Shown here in pieces: positions 1 to 7,210 of a stretch of 64,000 nt of DNA. The notes under the pieces were generated by a model. That model was not told the DNA's origin, ran no database searches, and saw only the letters and a program-made list of their open reading frames with translations. Both the position numbers and the translations under genes were made by a program. The stretch's first letter is position 1. Each line of letters opens with the position of its first letter. Source of the DNA: Paenibacillus lycopersici (GTDB lineage Bacteria; Bacillota; Bacilli; Paenibacillales; Paenibacillaceae); the NCBI RefSeq assembly GCF_010119935.1, contig NZ_CP048209.1, forward strand, positions 2,607,001-2,671,000. Direction: 5' to 3'.

Positions 1-374
1 CTGTCGGCGACGACCCGTCGCTGCTGCCCGAAGCGCCTGCCGTCGTGGAAGTGGCCGCGCCGAAGGGCGGATACGTGCACGCGATCCAGGCGGAGGAGCT
101 CGGCCTTGCCGCGATGCTGCTCGGCGCGGGACGGGAGACGAAGGACTCTGTCATCGATTACGCGGTCGGCATTACGATGCGCCGGAAGGTCGGCGATCCG
201 GTAAGCGAAGGCGAGACGATCGCGCTCCTGCACGTGCGCGAGGCTAACGCCGCCGTGCAGGAAGTGTCGAGACGCGTGCAGCAGGCGTGCGAGATCGGCG
301 CGGAGCGGGTCGCCCCTTCGCCGCTGCTCCTGTCGATCGTGACGGAGCAGGGCGTTCAACGTCTGGCGAATTAG
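1..374 (+). CDS. pdp: Pyrimidine-nucleoside phosphorylase, C-terminal part (partial)
   Basis: The gene runs in from the left edge; the readable frame begins at base 3 and gives about 123 C-terminal residues. The stretch VAAPKGGYVHAI, the segment around LGAGRETKDSVIDYAVGI and the LLHV motif are the C-terminal alpha/beta domain of the thymidine/pyrimidine-nucleoside phosphorylase family. The enzyme splits uridine, thymidine or deoxyuridine with phosphate, releasing the base and (deoxy)ribose-1-phosphate in the cytoplasm. The catalytic N-terminal domain lies outside the window. A terminator follows 40 bases after the stop. Its place just upstream of dacF matches B. subtilis gene order. Confidence 0.9.
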   Translation, partial: VGDDPSLLPEAPAVVEVAAPKGGYVHAIQAEELGLAAMLLGAGRETKDSVIDYAVGITMRRKVGDPVSEGETIALLHVREANAAVQEVSRRVQQACEIGAERVAPSPLLLSIVTEQGVQRLAN

Positions 375-412
375 GCAGTGAATAAGCCGCGCAGGCCGTC
401 TGCGGCCGAAAC

Positions 413-457
413 AAAAGCGTCGAGAAGTCCATAGGACCCTCGGCGCTTTTGTTTTTT
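413..457 (+). terminator. Rho-independent terminator after pdp
   Basis: An imperfect inverted repeat (AAAAGCG..CGAG at 413-424 against CTCGGCGCTTTT at 439-450) is followed by GTTTTTT. It lies right after the pdp stop. Confidence 0.75.
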
Positions 458-466
458 AGGGGGAGC

Positions 467-490
467 GCATCCGGAACAGGGGCCGGATGC
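467..490. repeat. Hairpin flanking repeat A on the left
   Basis: GCATCCGG (467-474) is complementary to CCGGATGC (483-490). The same arms reappear in the hairpin on the right side of the repeat at 761-783. Confidence 0.6.
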
Positions 491-540
491 TTCGAGGCCG
501 TAGAGAGACCGGTGCATCACGCCCTCCTAGGTCATGAAGC

Positions 541-750
541 CGGACAGGAGATCCGTTAATCGCCCGTTTGCATTGGGTTTTGGGATGTTTTCGGTGCTCT
601 CCGGAGGCAATAACGGCTTCTGTGTCCGATCGCCGGCCCAAACAGACCGATTTCAAATCAATAGCAGATCCTGTGTCCGTTGCCCATGACGACGAATCTC
701 GTTGGGCATACGTATGTCGAATAATCGAGTGCGTTCTCGGCAACCTGGGC
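541..750. repeat. Modular intergenic repeat, copy A
   Basis: Three related ~20-nt modules are visible: a forward one at 541-563 (CGGACAGGAGATCCGTTAAT) and two in inverted orientation at 605-629 and 661-683 (ending TGTGTCCGA and TGTGTCCGTT). The same architecture recurs at 51024-51268. The two copies share an exact 21-base run (595-615 and 51118-51138) and an exact 15-base run (675-689 and 51198-51212). Forward and inverted modules can pair, so the element could fold into a long stem. Confidence 0.7.
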
Positions 751-760
751 ATGCGATCAG

Positions 761-790
761 GCATCCGGTCATGGACCGGATGCTTTTTTT
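761..790 (+). terminator. Perfect hairpin with T run, right of repeat A
   Basis: GCATCCGGTC (761-770) pairs perfectly with GACCGGATGC (774-783) over a 3-base loop and is followed by seven T. It has intrinsic-terminator form but stands more than 380 bases after the pdp stop, so it probably ends read-through or a transcript starting in the repeat. Confidence 0.7.
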
Positions 791-899
791 ACTGGAACGG
801 CTGGAATATTTTGCACGGATCGGGTGCACACTAGGAATGAGATTTTAGCCGGTTTGCGGCCTTGGTTTGCCGCGGGCATCACTCAGGAGGAAAACATCG

Positions 900-2093
900 A
901 TGAAAAACAACTGGAAACAGCTCGTCGCCCTAGGACTGACGATGATTTTGGCGCTTTCCGTGCCTGTATCGGCCATGGCGGAGGAGAAACCGGCAGCGTC
1001 GGCTCCCCAAGCCGCGGGAACGGCGGATCTCGCGCCGTCCGCGCGTTCGGCGATTCTGATGGACGCCGACAGCGGCACGATTATTTTCGAGAAGAACAGC
1101 CATGCCAAGCTGCCGCCGGCAAGCATTACGAAGGTGATGACGATGCTGCTCATCATGGAGGCGATCGATCAAGGGCGCATCAAGCTGACGGACAAGGTGC
1201 CGACCAGCGAATACGCCGCATCCATGGGCGGCTCGCAAATTTTCCTGGAGCCGGGCGAGCAGATGACCGTCGATGAGATGCTCAAGGGCATCGCGATGGC
1301 TTCGGGCAACGACGCATCGGTCGCGATGGCGGAGAAGATCGCCGGCACGGAGTCGGCTTTCGTCGACATGATGAACAAGCGCGCCGAGGAACTGGGGCTG
1401 AAGAACACCCATTTCGCGAACTGCAACGGCTTGCCGGCGGCGGATCATTATTCGTCCGCGCACGACATTGCCGTCATGTCGAGAGAATTGCTGAAGCATA
1501 GCGAAATTACGAAGTATACCGGCATGTACCAGGATTACTTGCGCAAAACGAGCGAGAAGCCGTTCTGGCTCGTCAATACGAACAAGCTGGTCCGTTTCTA
1601 CACCGGCGCGGACGGTCTGAAAACCGGCTTCACGAGCGAGGCCAAATTCTGTCTCACCGCGACCGCGCACCGGGACAACCTGCGCGTTATCGCCGTCGTG
1701 ATGGGCGAGCCGAACACGAAGACGCGCAACGCGGAAGTATCGCAAATGCTGGATTATTCGTTCGCGCAATACATGAACCACACGATTTTCAAGAAGGGCG
1801 ACGCGATGGGCACGGTCAAAGTCGAGAAGGGCATGCTGCCGGAAATTCCGCTGACCGCGAAGCATTCCTACAGCGTGCTGCTGAAGAAGGGCAGCTCCGT
1901 CAAGGACATCCGTTACGAGCTGCGCATCGATCCGCTGAAGGCGCCGGTCAAGATCAACGCGCCGATCGGCAAGCTGATCGTGCTGCAAGGCGATCAGGTG
2001 CTGACGGAATTCGCCGTCGATTCGCCGGTTACCGTGGACCGCGCTGGCTGGTGGACGCTGTTCAAACGTTCTATGGGCAGCCTGTTCGGCTAG
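900..2093 (+). CDS. dacF: D-alanyl-D-alanine carboxypeptidase DacF (PBP)
   Basis: This 397-residue low-molecular-weight penicillin-binding protein removes the terminal D-Ala of peptidoglycan stem peptides. I place the start at the ATG 9 bases after AGGAGG (885-890), which gives a clean signal peptide ending near SAMA-EE at residue 26. The serine peptidase motifs are all present: SITK at 75-78, SGN at 135-137 and KTG at 241-243. A C-terminal PBP5-like domain and amphipathic tail (residues ~300-397) fit membrane anchoring. In B. subtilis dacF lies immediately before spoIIAA and is a forespore gene acting in cortex formation; the same arrangement here supports the assignment. Confidence 0.93.
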   Translation: MKNNWKQLVALGLTMILALSVPVSAMAEEKPAASAPQAAGTADLAPSARSAILMDADSGTIIFEKNSHAKLPPASITKVMTMLLIMEAIDQGRIKLTDKVPTSEYAASMGGSQIFLEPGEQMTVDEMLKGIAMASGNDASVAMAEKIAGTESAFVDMMNKRAEELGLKNTHFANCNGLPAADHYSSAHDIAVMSRELLKHSEITKYTGMYQDYLRKTSEKPFWLVNTNKLVRFYTGADGLKTGFTSEAKFCLTATAHRDNLRVIAVVMGEPNTKTRNAEVSQMLDYSFAQYMNHTIFKKGDAMGTVKVEKGMLPEIPLTAKHSYSVLLKKGSSVKDIRYELRIDPLKAPVKINAPIGKLIVLQGDQVLTEFAVDSPVTVDRAGWWTLFKRSMGSLFG

Positions 2094-2205
2094 ACCTGTC
2101 CGATCTGGATGTATCGATCGTTTCCATCTTCCGGTTCCGCGGTTTCCTGATGAATACCGCGTAATTTGTCTGCTGCTAGCGCTCTGCTTCTAGTTTTGTC
2201 GGGGG

Positions 2206-2233
2206 GCAGGAAAAGCGCTTCGGAGCGTAGAAT
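2206..2233 (+). promoter_or_regulatory. Sigma-H promoter of the spoIIA operon
   Basis: GCAGGAAAA (2206-2214), a 12-base spacer and GTAGAAT (2227-2233) match the sigma-H consensus (RnAGGAwww, 11-12 bases, RnnGAAT) at every defined position. It lies about 90 bases before spoIIAA. B. subtilis spoIIA is known to use sigma-H, so the prediction agrees with established biology. Confidence 0.8.
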
Positions 2234-2321
2234 CCTCCTTCAACACGAAAGCGATATCCGAATGTTCCCAGGTTCGGGATGTCTCGTGCTCCGCAAATAT
2301 GACGTTAGGAGTGGACAAAGG

Positions 2322-2675
2322 ATGAGCTTGCAGGTTGAATTGGAGCATTACCGTAACGTGCTTATCGTCAGGCTCCGCGGCGAGCTGGATCATCACACCG
2401 CCGATGTCGTCCGGTTCAAGATGGAGGAAGCGATTCTTCGCGGCAACAGCGACCATGTCATTCTCAGCCTGAAGGACCTGCTGTTCATGGACAGCTCGGG
2501 CCTCGGCGTCATTCTCGGCCGCTACAAGCAGCTCAAGGCGAGGGGCGGCAAAATGGTCGTCTGCGACGTGAACCCAAGCGTCCACCGCTTGTTCGAGCTG
2601 TCGGGTTTGTTCAAAATACTGCCGATTCACGATAATGAGCGCCTTGCGCTCACAAGTTTGGAGGTCGTTTCATGA
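2322..2675 (+). CDS. spoIIAA: Anti-sigma F factor antagonist SpoIIAA
   Basis: A 117-residue STAS-domain protein. The phosphorylation motif MDSSGLGV puts the acceptor serine at residue 58, the same number as in B. subtilis. Unphosphorylated SpoIIAA binds SpoIIAB and frees sigma-F in the forespore. I choose the ATG at 2322 (GTGGACAAAGG upstream), which gives the standard family length; the longer open frame upstream covers the promoter. The stop overlaps the spoIIAB start by four bases, showing translational coupling within the three-gene operon. Confidence 0.96.
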   Translation: MSLQVELEHYRNVLIVRLRGELDHHTADVVRFKMEEAILRGNSDHVILSLKDLLFMDSSGLGVILGRYKQLKARGGKMVVCDVNPSVHRLFELSGLFKILPIHDNERLALTSLEVVS

Positions 2676-3118
2676 ACGCGAGAAATGAGATGACACTGAC
2701 GTTCTCCGCCCGCTCGGAGAACGAGGCGTTCGCGCGCGTCGCGGTGGCGGCGTTCGTCTCGCAGCTGGATCCGACGCTTGAAGAGCTGAACGATTTGAAG
2801 ACGGCGATTTCCGAAGCGGTCACGAACGCGATCATTCACGGCTACGACGGCGATCCGGGCGGCCTCGTGACGATCGAAGGGCTGATCGAAGGCGACGTCG
2901 TCCGCTTGATCGTGAAGGACAAGGGCCGCGGCATCGAGGATTTGGATCTCGCCCGCCAGCCGCTGTATACGTCCAAGCCGGAGATGGAACGGTCGGGAAT
3001 GGGTTTTACGATCATGGAAAACTTCATGGATGGCTTCGACGTGTCGAGCGAGCCGGGCAACGGAACCGCTATTGCGATGACGAAGCGCATCGAATCCAAA
3101 AAAGCGCTCTTCAATTAG
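2672..3118 (+). CDS. spoIIAB: Anti-sigma F factor / serine kinase SpoIIAB
   Basis: A 148-residue GHKL-fold kinase and anti-sigma factor. The N box ([11 protein letters not shown], residues 48-58), G1 box ([11 protein letters not shown]) and G2 region ([14 protein letters not shown]) with a closing GNGT are all present. It holds sigma-F inactive and phosphorylates SpoIIAA with ATP; the ATP/ADP state and SpoIIAA level decide when sigma-F is released. It overlaps spoIIAA by four bases and is followed 18 bases later by sigF. Confidence 0.96.
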   Translation: MNARNEMTLTFSARSENEAFARVAVAAFVSQLDPTLEELNDLKTAISEAVTNAIIHGYDGDPGGLVTIEGLIEGDVVRLIVKDKGRGIEDLDLARQPLYTSKPEMERSGMGFTIMENFMDGFDVSSEPGNGTAIAMTKRIESKKALFN

Positions 3119-3136
3119 CGCATAGGGGTTGACCGC

Positions 3137-3892
3137 ATGGATGTCGATATGAAACAAACGGCGCAGCCTTACCTGGACGATTCCGAGGTGAAGCGGCTTA
3201 TCGCTTTGAGCCAAGCCGGGGACACGCTCGCGCGCGATACGCTGGTGCAGTGCAACATCCGGCTCGTCTGGTCCGTCGTGCAGCGGTTTATGGGGCGGGG
3301 CTACGAGCCGGAGGATTTGTTCCAGATCGGCTGCATCGGCCTGCTGAAGTCGGTCGATAAGTTCGATCTGTCCTACGAGGTCAAATTCTCCACCTATGCG
3401 GTGCCGATGATCATCGGCGAAATTCAGCGCTTCCTCCGCGACGACGGCACGCTCAAGGTCAGCCGTTCCTTGAAGGAAACGGCCAACAAGGTGCGCAAGA
3501 CGAAGGACGAGCTGTCGAAGGTGCTCGGCCGCCTGCCGACGATCAAGGAGGTCGCCGAACGGCTCGGCATCACGCCCGAGGACGTCGTCTTCGCCCAGGA
3601 AGCGAACAAGCCGCCGACCTCGATCCACGAGACCGTGTTCGAGAACGACGGCGATCCGATCACGCTGATGGATCAGATCGCCGACGATTCGCAGGAGCGC
3701 TGGTTCGACAAGCTCGCGCTGAACGAAGCGATCGGCGGACTGTCGGAACGCGAGCGGCTGATCGTCTTCCTCCGCTATTACCGCGATCAGACGCAGTCGG
3801 AGGTTGCCGCGCGCCTGGGCATCTCCCAGGTGCAGGTGTCCCGGCTGGAGAAGAAAATATTGCAGCTTATCCGCGATCAGATCGCGCAATGA
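3137..3892 (+). CDS. sigF: RNA polymerase sigma-F factor
   Basis: A 251-residue sigma-70-family factor and the first forespore-specific regulator. Region 2 is clear (RDTLVQCNIRLVWSVVQRF, then GYEPEDLFQIGCIGLLKSVDKFD and FSTYAVPMIIGEIQRF), as are region 3 (VSRSLKE...) and region 4 (LSERERLIVFLRYYRDQTQSEVAARLGISQVQVSRLEKK, quoted here only by its key turns LGISQVQVSR). It is the last gene of the spoIIA operon and is followed by a strong terminator. Confidence 0.96.
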   Translation: MDVDMKQTAQPYLDDSEVKRLIALSQAGDTLARDTLVQCNIRLVWSVVQRFMGRGYEPEDLFQIGCIGLLKSVDKFDLSYEVKFSTYAVPMIIGEIQRFLRDDGTLKVSRSLKETANKVRKTKDELSKVLGRLPTIKEVAERLGITPEDVVFAQEANKPPTSIHETVFENDGDPITLMDQIADDSQERWFDKLALNEAIGGLSERERLIVFLRYYRDQTQSEVAARLGISQVQVSRLEKKILQLIRDQIAQ

Positions 3893-3908
3893 GCGCATTT
3901 GGCGAAGG

Positions 3909-3942
3909 AGCCGATTGCCCCGGACGGGGCGGTCGGCTTTTT
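3909..3942 (+). terminator. Terminator of the spoIIA operon
   Basis: AGCCGA (3909-3914) pairs with TCGGCT (3933-3938), with an inner GCCCC/GGGGC stem, followed by a five-T run. It starts 16 bases after the sigF stop. Confidence 0.85.
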
Positions 3943-3980
3943 GCGCTTCCCGCGGAATAAACTTCCTGCGCCTTTGCTAC

Positions 3981-4010
3981 GATTATCCTGCCGCTCCTTA
4001 TCTCATACTA
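3981..4010 (+). promoter_or_regulatory. Candidate sigma-G/sigma-F promoter of spoVA
   Basis: CATACTA at 4004-4010 is a textbook -10 element for the forespore factor sigma-G. GATTA at 3981-3985, 18 bases upstream, is an acceptable -35. B. subtilis spoVA is known to depend on sigma-G. The -35 match is modest. Confidence 0.55.
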
Positions 4011-4042
4011 ACAGGGAGATCATGACGATAAGGAGGGATGTC

Positions 4043-4888
4043 ATGAGCGCTTACAGATCGCCGGGCGGCACCGGCAGCGGTTCCGGCATCGGCAGCGGAC
4101 CGGGCGCCGGGAACGCGCCGAATGCAGGCGGCGGACCGGGCGCCGGCAGCGCTTCGAACGCCGGCAGCGCATCGAATGCCGGCACCGCGGCAGCCGCCGG
4201 GAGCGCGCCCGGAACCGATGCGCCGCCGAGCGTGTACCTGCGCTTGCGCAAGCGGATCGGCATCCGGCCCGAGGGGACCGTGACGCTCAAGCAGGCCGCC
4301 CGGTTGTTCGCCAGCGATCCGCAGCTGGAATCTCGGCTGGAGTCGCTGACGCTGCATCGGCATTCGGAGAAGGACGGCAACCGCGTCGTCATCGACCTGC
4401 TGCAGATCGTCCGGCTTATTCGCGAGGAGGCGCCCGGGGCCGTCGTGGACGCCTACGGGGATCCGCAGGTGCTGGTCATCATCGCCGACGCGCCCCGGGA
4501 GCCGCGCAAACCGCTGCTGATCGTCACATGGCTGCTGCTGTTCTTCGGATCGGGGCTGGCCATCATGAATTTCCATACCGACGTCAACATGAAAGACGTG
4601 CACGAGCGGATCACGGAGCTCGTGACGGGCAGGAAGACAGAGCATCCGCTCTGGTTCCAAATTCCGTATTCCATCGGCATCGGAGTCGGCATGCTCGTCT
4701 TCTTCAACCATCTGTTCCGCAAACGGTTCAATGAAGAGCCGAACCCGCTGGAGGTCGAGCTGTACATGTACGAGGAGAACGTGAACGCGTACGTCATCGC
4801 CGACGAGATGCGCAAGAAGACCGAGCCGGGCGAGGAAGCGAAGCCGCAGCGGCCGCAGCAGCCCGAAACGGGAATCGACGATGGTTAG
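4043..4888 (+). CDS. spoVAA: Stage V sporulation protein AA with low-complexity N-terminus
   Basis: SpoVAA belongs to the forespore inner-membrane machinery that moves dipicolinic acid. The family part starts near YLRLRKRIGIRPEGTVTLKQ and continues to the end, with two membrane segments (around LLIVTWLLLFFGSGLAI and SIGIGVGMLVFF). The usual length is just over 200 residues; this product has 281 because about 55 Gly/Ala/Ser/Asn-rich residues precede the domain. The ATG at 4043 has AGGAGGG five bases upstream; an ATG at 4022 with GGGAG upstream is also possible. The stop overlaps spoVAB by eight bases. Confidence 0.87.
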   Translation: MSAYRSPGGTGSGSGIGSGPGAGNAPNAGGGPGAGSASNAGSASNAGTAAAAGSAPGTDAPPSVYLRLRKRIGIRPEGTVTLKQAARLFASDPQLESRLESLTLHRHSEKDGNRVVIDLLQIVRLIREEAPGAVVDAYGDPQVLVIIADAPREPRKPLLIVTWLLLFFGSGLAIMNFHTDVNMKDVHERITELVTGRKTEHPLWFQIPYSIGIGVGMLVFFNHLFRKRFNEEPNPLEVELYMYEENVNAYVIADEMRKKTEPGEEAKPQRPQQPETGIDDG

Positions 4889-5321
4889 CGCGGCGGCTGG
4901 CGCTTCGTTCGTGGCGCTGCTCGGCTTCGCCGGGGGCCTGGGCGTCGGAAGCGCGCTGGCCGCGCTGCTCATCGTGCTCGACATTATCCCGAGGCTGGCG
5001 CAGCTGACCTTTGCGTACCGCAAGTCGATCTGGTTCGAGACCGCCGTCGTGAGCGGCGCCGTGTTCTGGTCGATTGCCGATTTCCTCGAGTGGCGGCTCT
5101 GGCTGCCCAAGATCGCGGCGATGCTCGTCATCGGCACGTTCGACGGCATCTTCGTCGGGATGCTCGGCGCCGCGCTGACGGAGGTGATGAACGTGCTGCC
5201 GATTCTGGCCAAGCGGGTCAGGCTGAGCCGTTACCTCGTCAGTCTGGTGTACGCCATGGTGCTCGGCAAAGTAACGGGCTCTTTATTCGACTGGCTTGTT
5301 TTTCAATATATGGATCCCTAG
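4881..5321 (+). CDS. spoVAB: Stage V sporulation protein AB
   Basis: A 146-residue integral membrane protein of the SpoVA group, with about four hydrophobic segments (near residues 6-32, 50-66, 78-100 and 118-138). The loop RLAQLTFAYRKSIWFETAVV and the motif FDGIFVGMLGAALTEVMNVLP are typical of SpoVAB. It overlaps spoVAA by eight bases and is followed 36 bases later by spoVAF rather than by spoVAC. Confidence 0.9.
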   Translation: MVSAAAGASFVALLGFAGGLGVGSALAALLIVLDIIPRLAQLTFAYRKSIWFETAVVSGAVFWSIADFLEWRLWLPKIAAMLVIGTFDGIFVGMLGAALTEVMNVLPILAKRVRLSRYLVSLVYAMVLGKVTGSLFDWLVFQYMDP

Positions 5322-5357
5322 CAGCAACGGACATCGACGAAGAGAGAAGGGGTATGG

Positions 5358-7076
5358 ATGCGCCAAAACGAGAGTGGCGGGAAAGAGCAGGGAACGACGG
5401 AATTCAAGAAGCCGATCCATGTGTTCTGGCATGAGGATGCGGACGGCTTCAAGGTCGATACGGATCCGGCCGGAGACGAAGGCGGCGGCGAGAACGCCGG
5501 AGATCCGACGGAGGCGTCCATGACGCAGGATGCCGCGGCGCCGACTGACGATTCCGGAACGCAGCCGATCATCGGCCATCGCAAGCCGCACAAGGAAGAG
5601 AAGCGGACGGTGCCGATTCCGGCGACGCTGGAAGAGTTCGCCGACAAGCTGGAGGCGGAGATCGGCTATAAGACGACCTTCGATATCGTGCTGCGCGAGA
5701 TGACGTTCGGCGATCGCCGCGTCGCGTTCTTCTTCTACAACGGCTTTGCCAAGGACACGGTATTGACCGAGGTGCTCAAGCGGCTCACTTACCTGCAGGC
5801 GGAAGATTACGGCGCCGCCTCGTTCCACGATTTCTTCCGGCTGTACGTGCCCGCGATTCAGGTCGTCGAGGAGTCGGATTGGGAGAAAATGCTGACGGAC
5901 GTGCTGGCCGGAGGCACGGCCATGTTCATCGAAGGCGAGTCCAAAGTGCTGCTCATCGACGCGAAGGCGTTCCCGGCGCGGAATCCCGAGGAACCGACGC
6001 TCGAGCGGGTCGTCCGCGGCGCGCGCGACGGCTTCGTGGAGACGATGCTGACCAACGTGACGCTCGTCCGGCGCAGGCTGCGGGACAAGCAGCTGCGCTA
6101 CGAAATCATCCGCGTCGGCGAACGCACGCAGACGGATGTCTGCATCGCGTACATCGACGACATCGTCGACCACGAAATGCTGGAAGCGATGCGCGACAAA
6201 ATCAAAAATCTCAAAATCGACGGCCTGCCGCTCGCGGACAAGCAGCTCGAAGAAGCGACGGTGAAGCGGGGATGGAATCCGTTCCCGCTTGTCCGCTACT
6301 CGGAGCGGCCGGATACGGTCGCCGTCCATCTGATGGAAGGCAGCATCGCGATCTTCGTCGATACGACGCCGAGCGTCATGCTATTGCCGACGACGTTCTT
6401 CGACCTGCTGCAGCATGCCGAGGAGAATCGCCAGACGCCGTTCATCGGCACTTACCTGCGCTGGGTCCGCTTCATCGGCGTGGCGGCGTCGCTCTTCATG
6501 CTGCCGCTCTGGTTCCTGTTCACGCTGAAGCCCGAGCTGAAGCCGCCGGCGCTCGATTTCATCGGCGCCCAGAAAGCGGGGCGCCTGCCGATGGTCGCGC
6601 AGTTTCTGATCGCCGAGGTCGGCGTCGACATGCTGCGGATGGCGTCGATCCATACGCCGACGCCGCTCGCGACCGCGATGTCGCTGATCGCCGCCATCCT
6701 GATCGGCGATATCGCCGTGAAGACGGGGCTGTTCGTAAACGAGGTCGTGCTGTACATGGCCGTCGCCGCGATCGGCATGTTCGCGACGCCAAGCTACGAG
6801 CTCGGTCTCGCCAACCGGATCATCCGGCTCGTGCTCATCGTCGCCGTGGCGTCGTTCAAGGTCGAAGGCTTCGTCGCCGCGACGACGATTTTCTTCATCA
6901 TGCTCGTCATGGAACGGTCGTTCAACCGTCCGTACATGTGGCCGCTCATACCGTTCAATCTGAAGGGGATGCTCAGCATCCTGCTGCGGGTGCCGGTGCT
7001 TCAGAACCGGAAACGGCCGATCTACCTGAAGCCGCAGCAGGAGGACAGGATGCCGAACGGCGGCGAATCGCGGTAG
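5358..7076 (+). CDS. spoVAF: SpoVAF, GerA-family spore protein
   Basis: A 572-residue member of the GerA spore-germination family that works with the DPA channel in the spore inner membrane. Residues 1-75 are hydrophilic, acidic and probably disordered. Residues ~90-380 form the soluble GerA N-terminal region (TFDIVLREMTFGDRRVAFFF, then GGTAMFIEGE and ERVVRGARDGFVETMLTN). The rest holds five or so membrane helices. The B. subtilis protein is just under 500 residues, so the extra length is the N-terminal tail. It directly follows spoVAB and precedes lysA, as the last spoVA gene does in B. subtilis. Confidence 0.9.
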   Translation: MRQNESGGKEQGTTEFKKPIHVFWHEDADGFKVDTDPAGDEGGGENAGDPTEASMTQDAAAPTDDSGTQPIIGHRKPHKEEKRTVPIPATLEEFADKLEAEIGYKTTFDIVLREMTFGDRRVAFFFYNGFAKDTVLTEVLKRLTYLQAEDYGAASFHDFFRLYVPAIQVVEESDWEKMLTDVLAGGTAMFIEGESKVLLIDAKAFPARNPEEPTLERVVRGARDGFVETMLTNVTLVRRRLRDKQLRYEIIRVGERTQTDVCIAYIDDIVDHEMLEAMRDKIKNLKIDGLPLADKQLEEATVKRGWNPFPLVRYSERPDTVAVHLMEGSIAIFVDTTPSVMLLPTTFFDLLQHAEENRQTPFIGTYLRWVRFIGVAASLFMLPLWFLFTLKPELKPPALDFIGAQKAGRLPMVAQFLIAEVGVDMLRMASIHTPTPLATAMSLIAAILIGDIAVKTGLFVNEVVLYMAVAAIGMFATPSYELGLANRIIRLVLIVAVASFKVEGFVAATTIFFIMLVMERSFNRPYMWPLIPFNLKGMLSILLRVPVLQNRKRPIYLKPQQEDRMPNGGESR

Positions 7077-7210
7077 CAGGTTCGAAAAAAATACAAATGA
7101 TATGTGGAATTATCCATTTCGGCGGGGAACCGAATGCGCTATACTGAGCTAAATGGTGCAAACTAATAACATTTGGGCATTTTTTTCGAACGAAAGCGGA
7201 GGGGAACTGG

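Larger units (their letters stand above)
458..899. other. Intergenic region holding repeat copy A
   Basis: No credible gene is present: the overlapping frames lack ribosome binding sites and recognisable proteins. The region holds a hairpin (467-490), repeat copy A (about 541-750) and a second hairpin with a T run (761-790). The dacF ribosome binding site is at its right end. Confidence 0.7.

Noticed and set aside
458..834. Short frames on both strands within repeat copy A
   Set aside because: Copy B does not preserve any of these frames, so the repeat is not coding.
930..1988. Long open frame on the minus strand opposite dacF (and many similar ones opposite other genes)
   Set aside because: High GC leaves stop-free antisense frames throughout; these encode Arg/Asp/His-rich sequences with no ribosome binding site or family features.
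3899..4042. In-frame N-terminal extension of spoVAA from 3899
   Set aside because: It would cover the sigF terminator and the sigma-G-like promoter; the ATG at 4043 has a good ribosome binding site.
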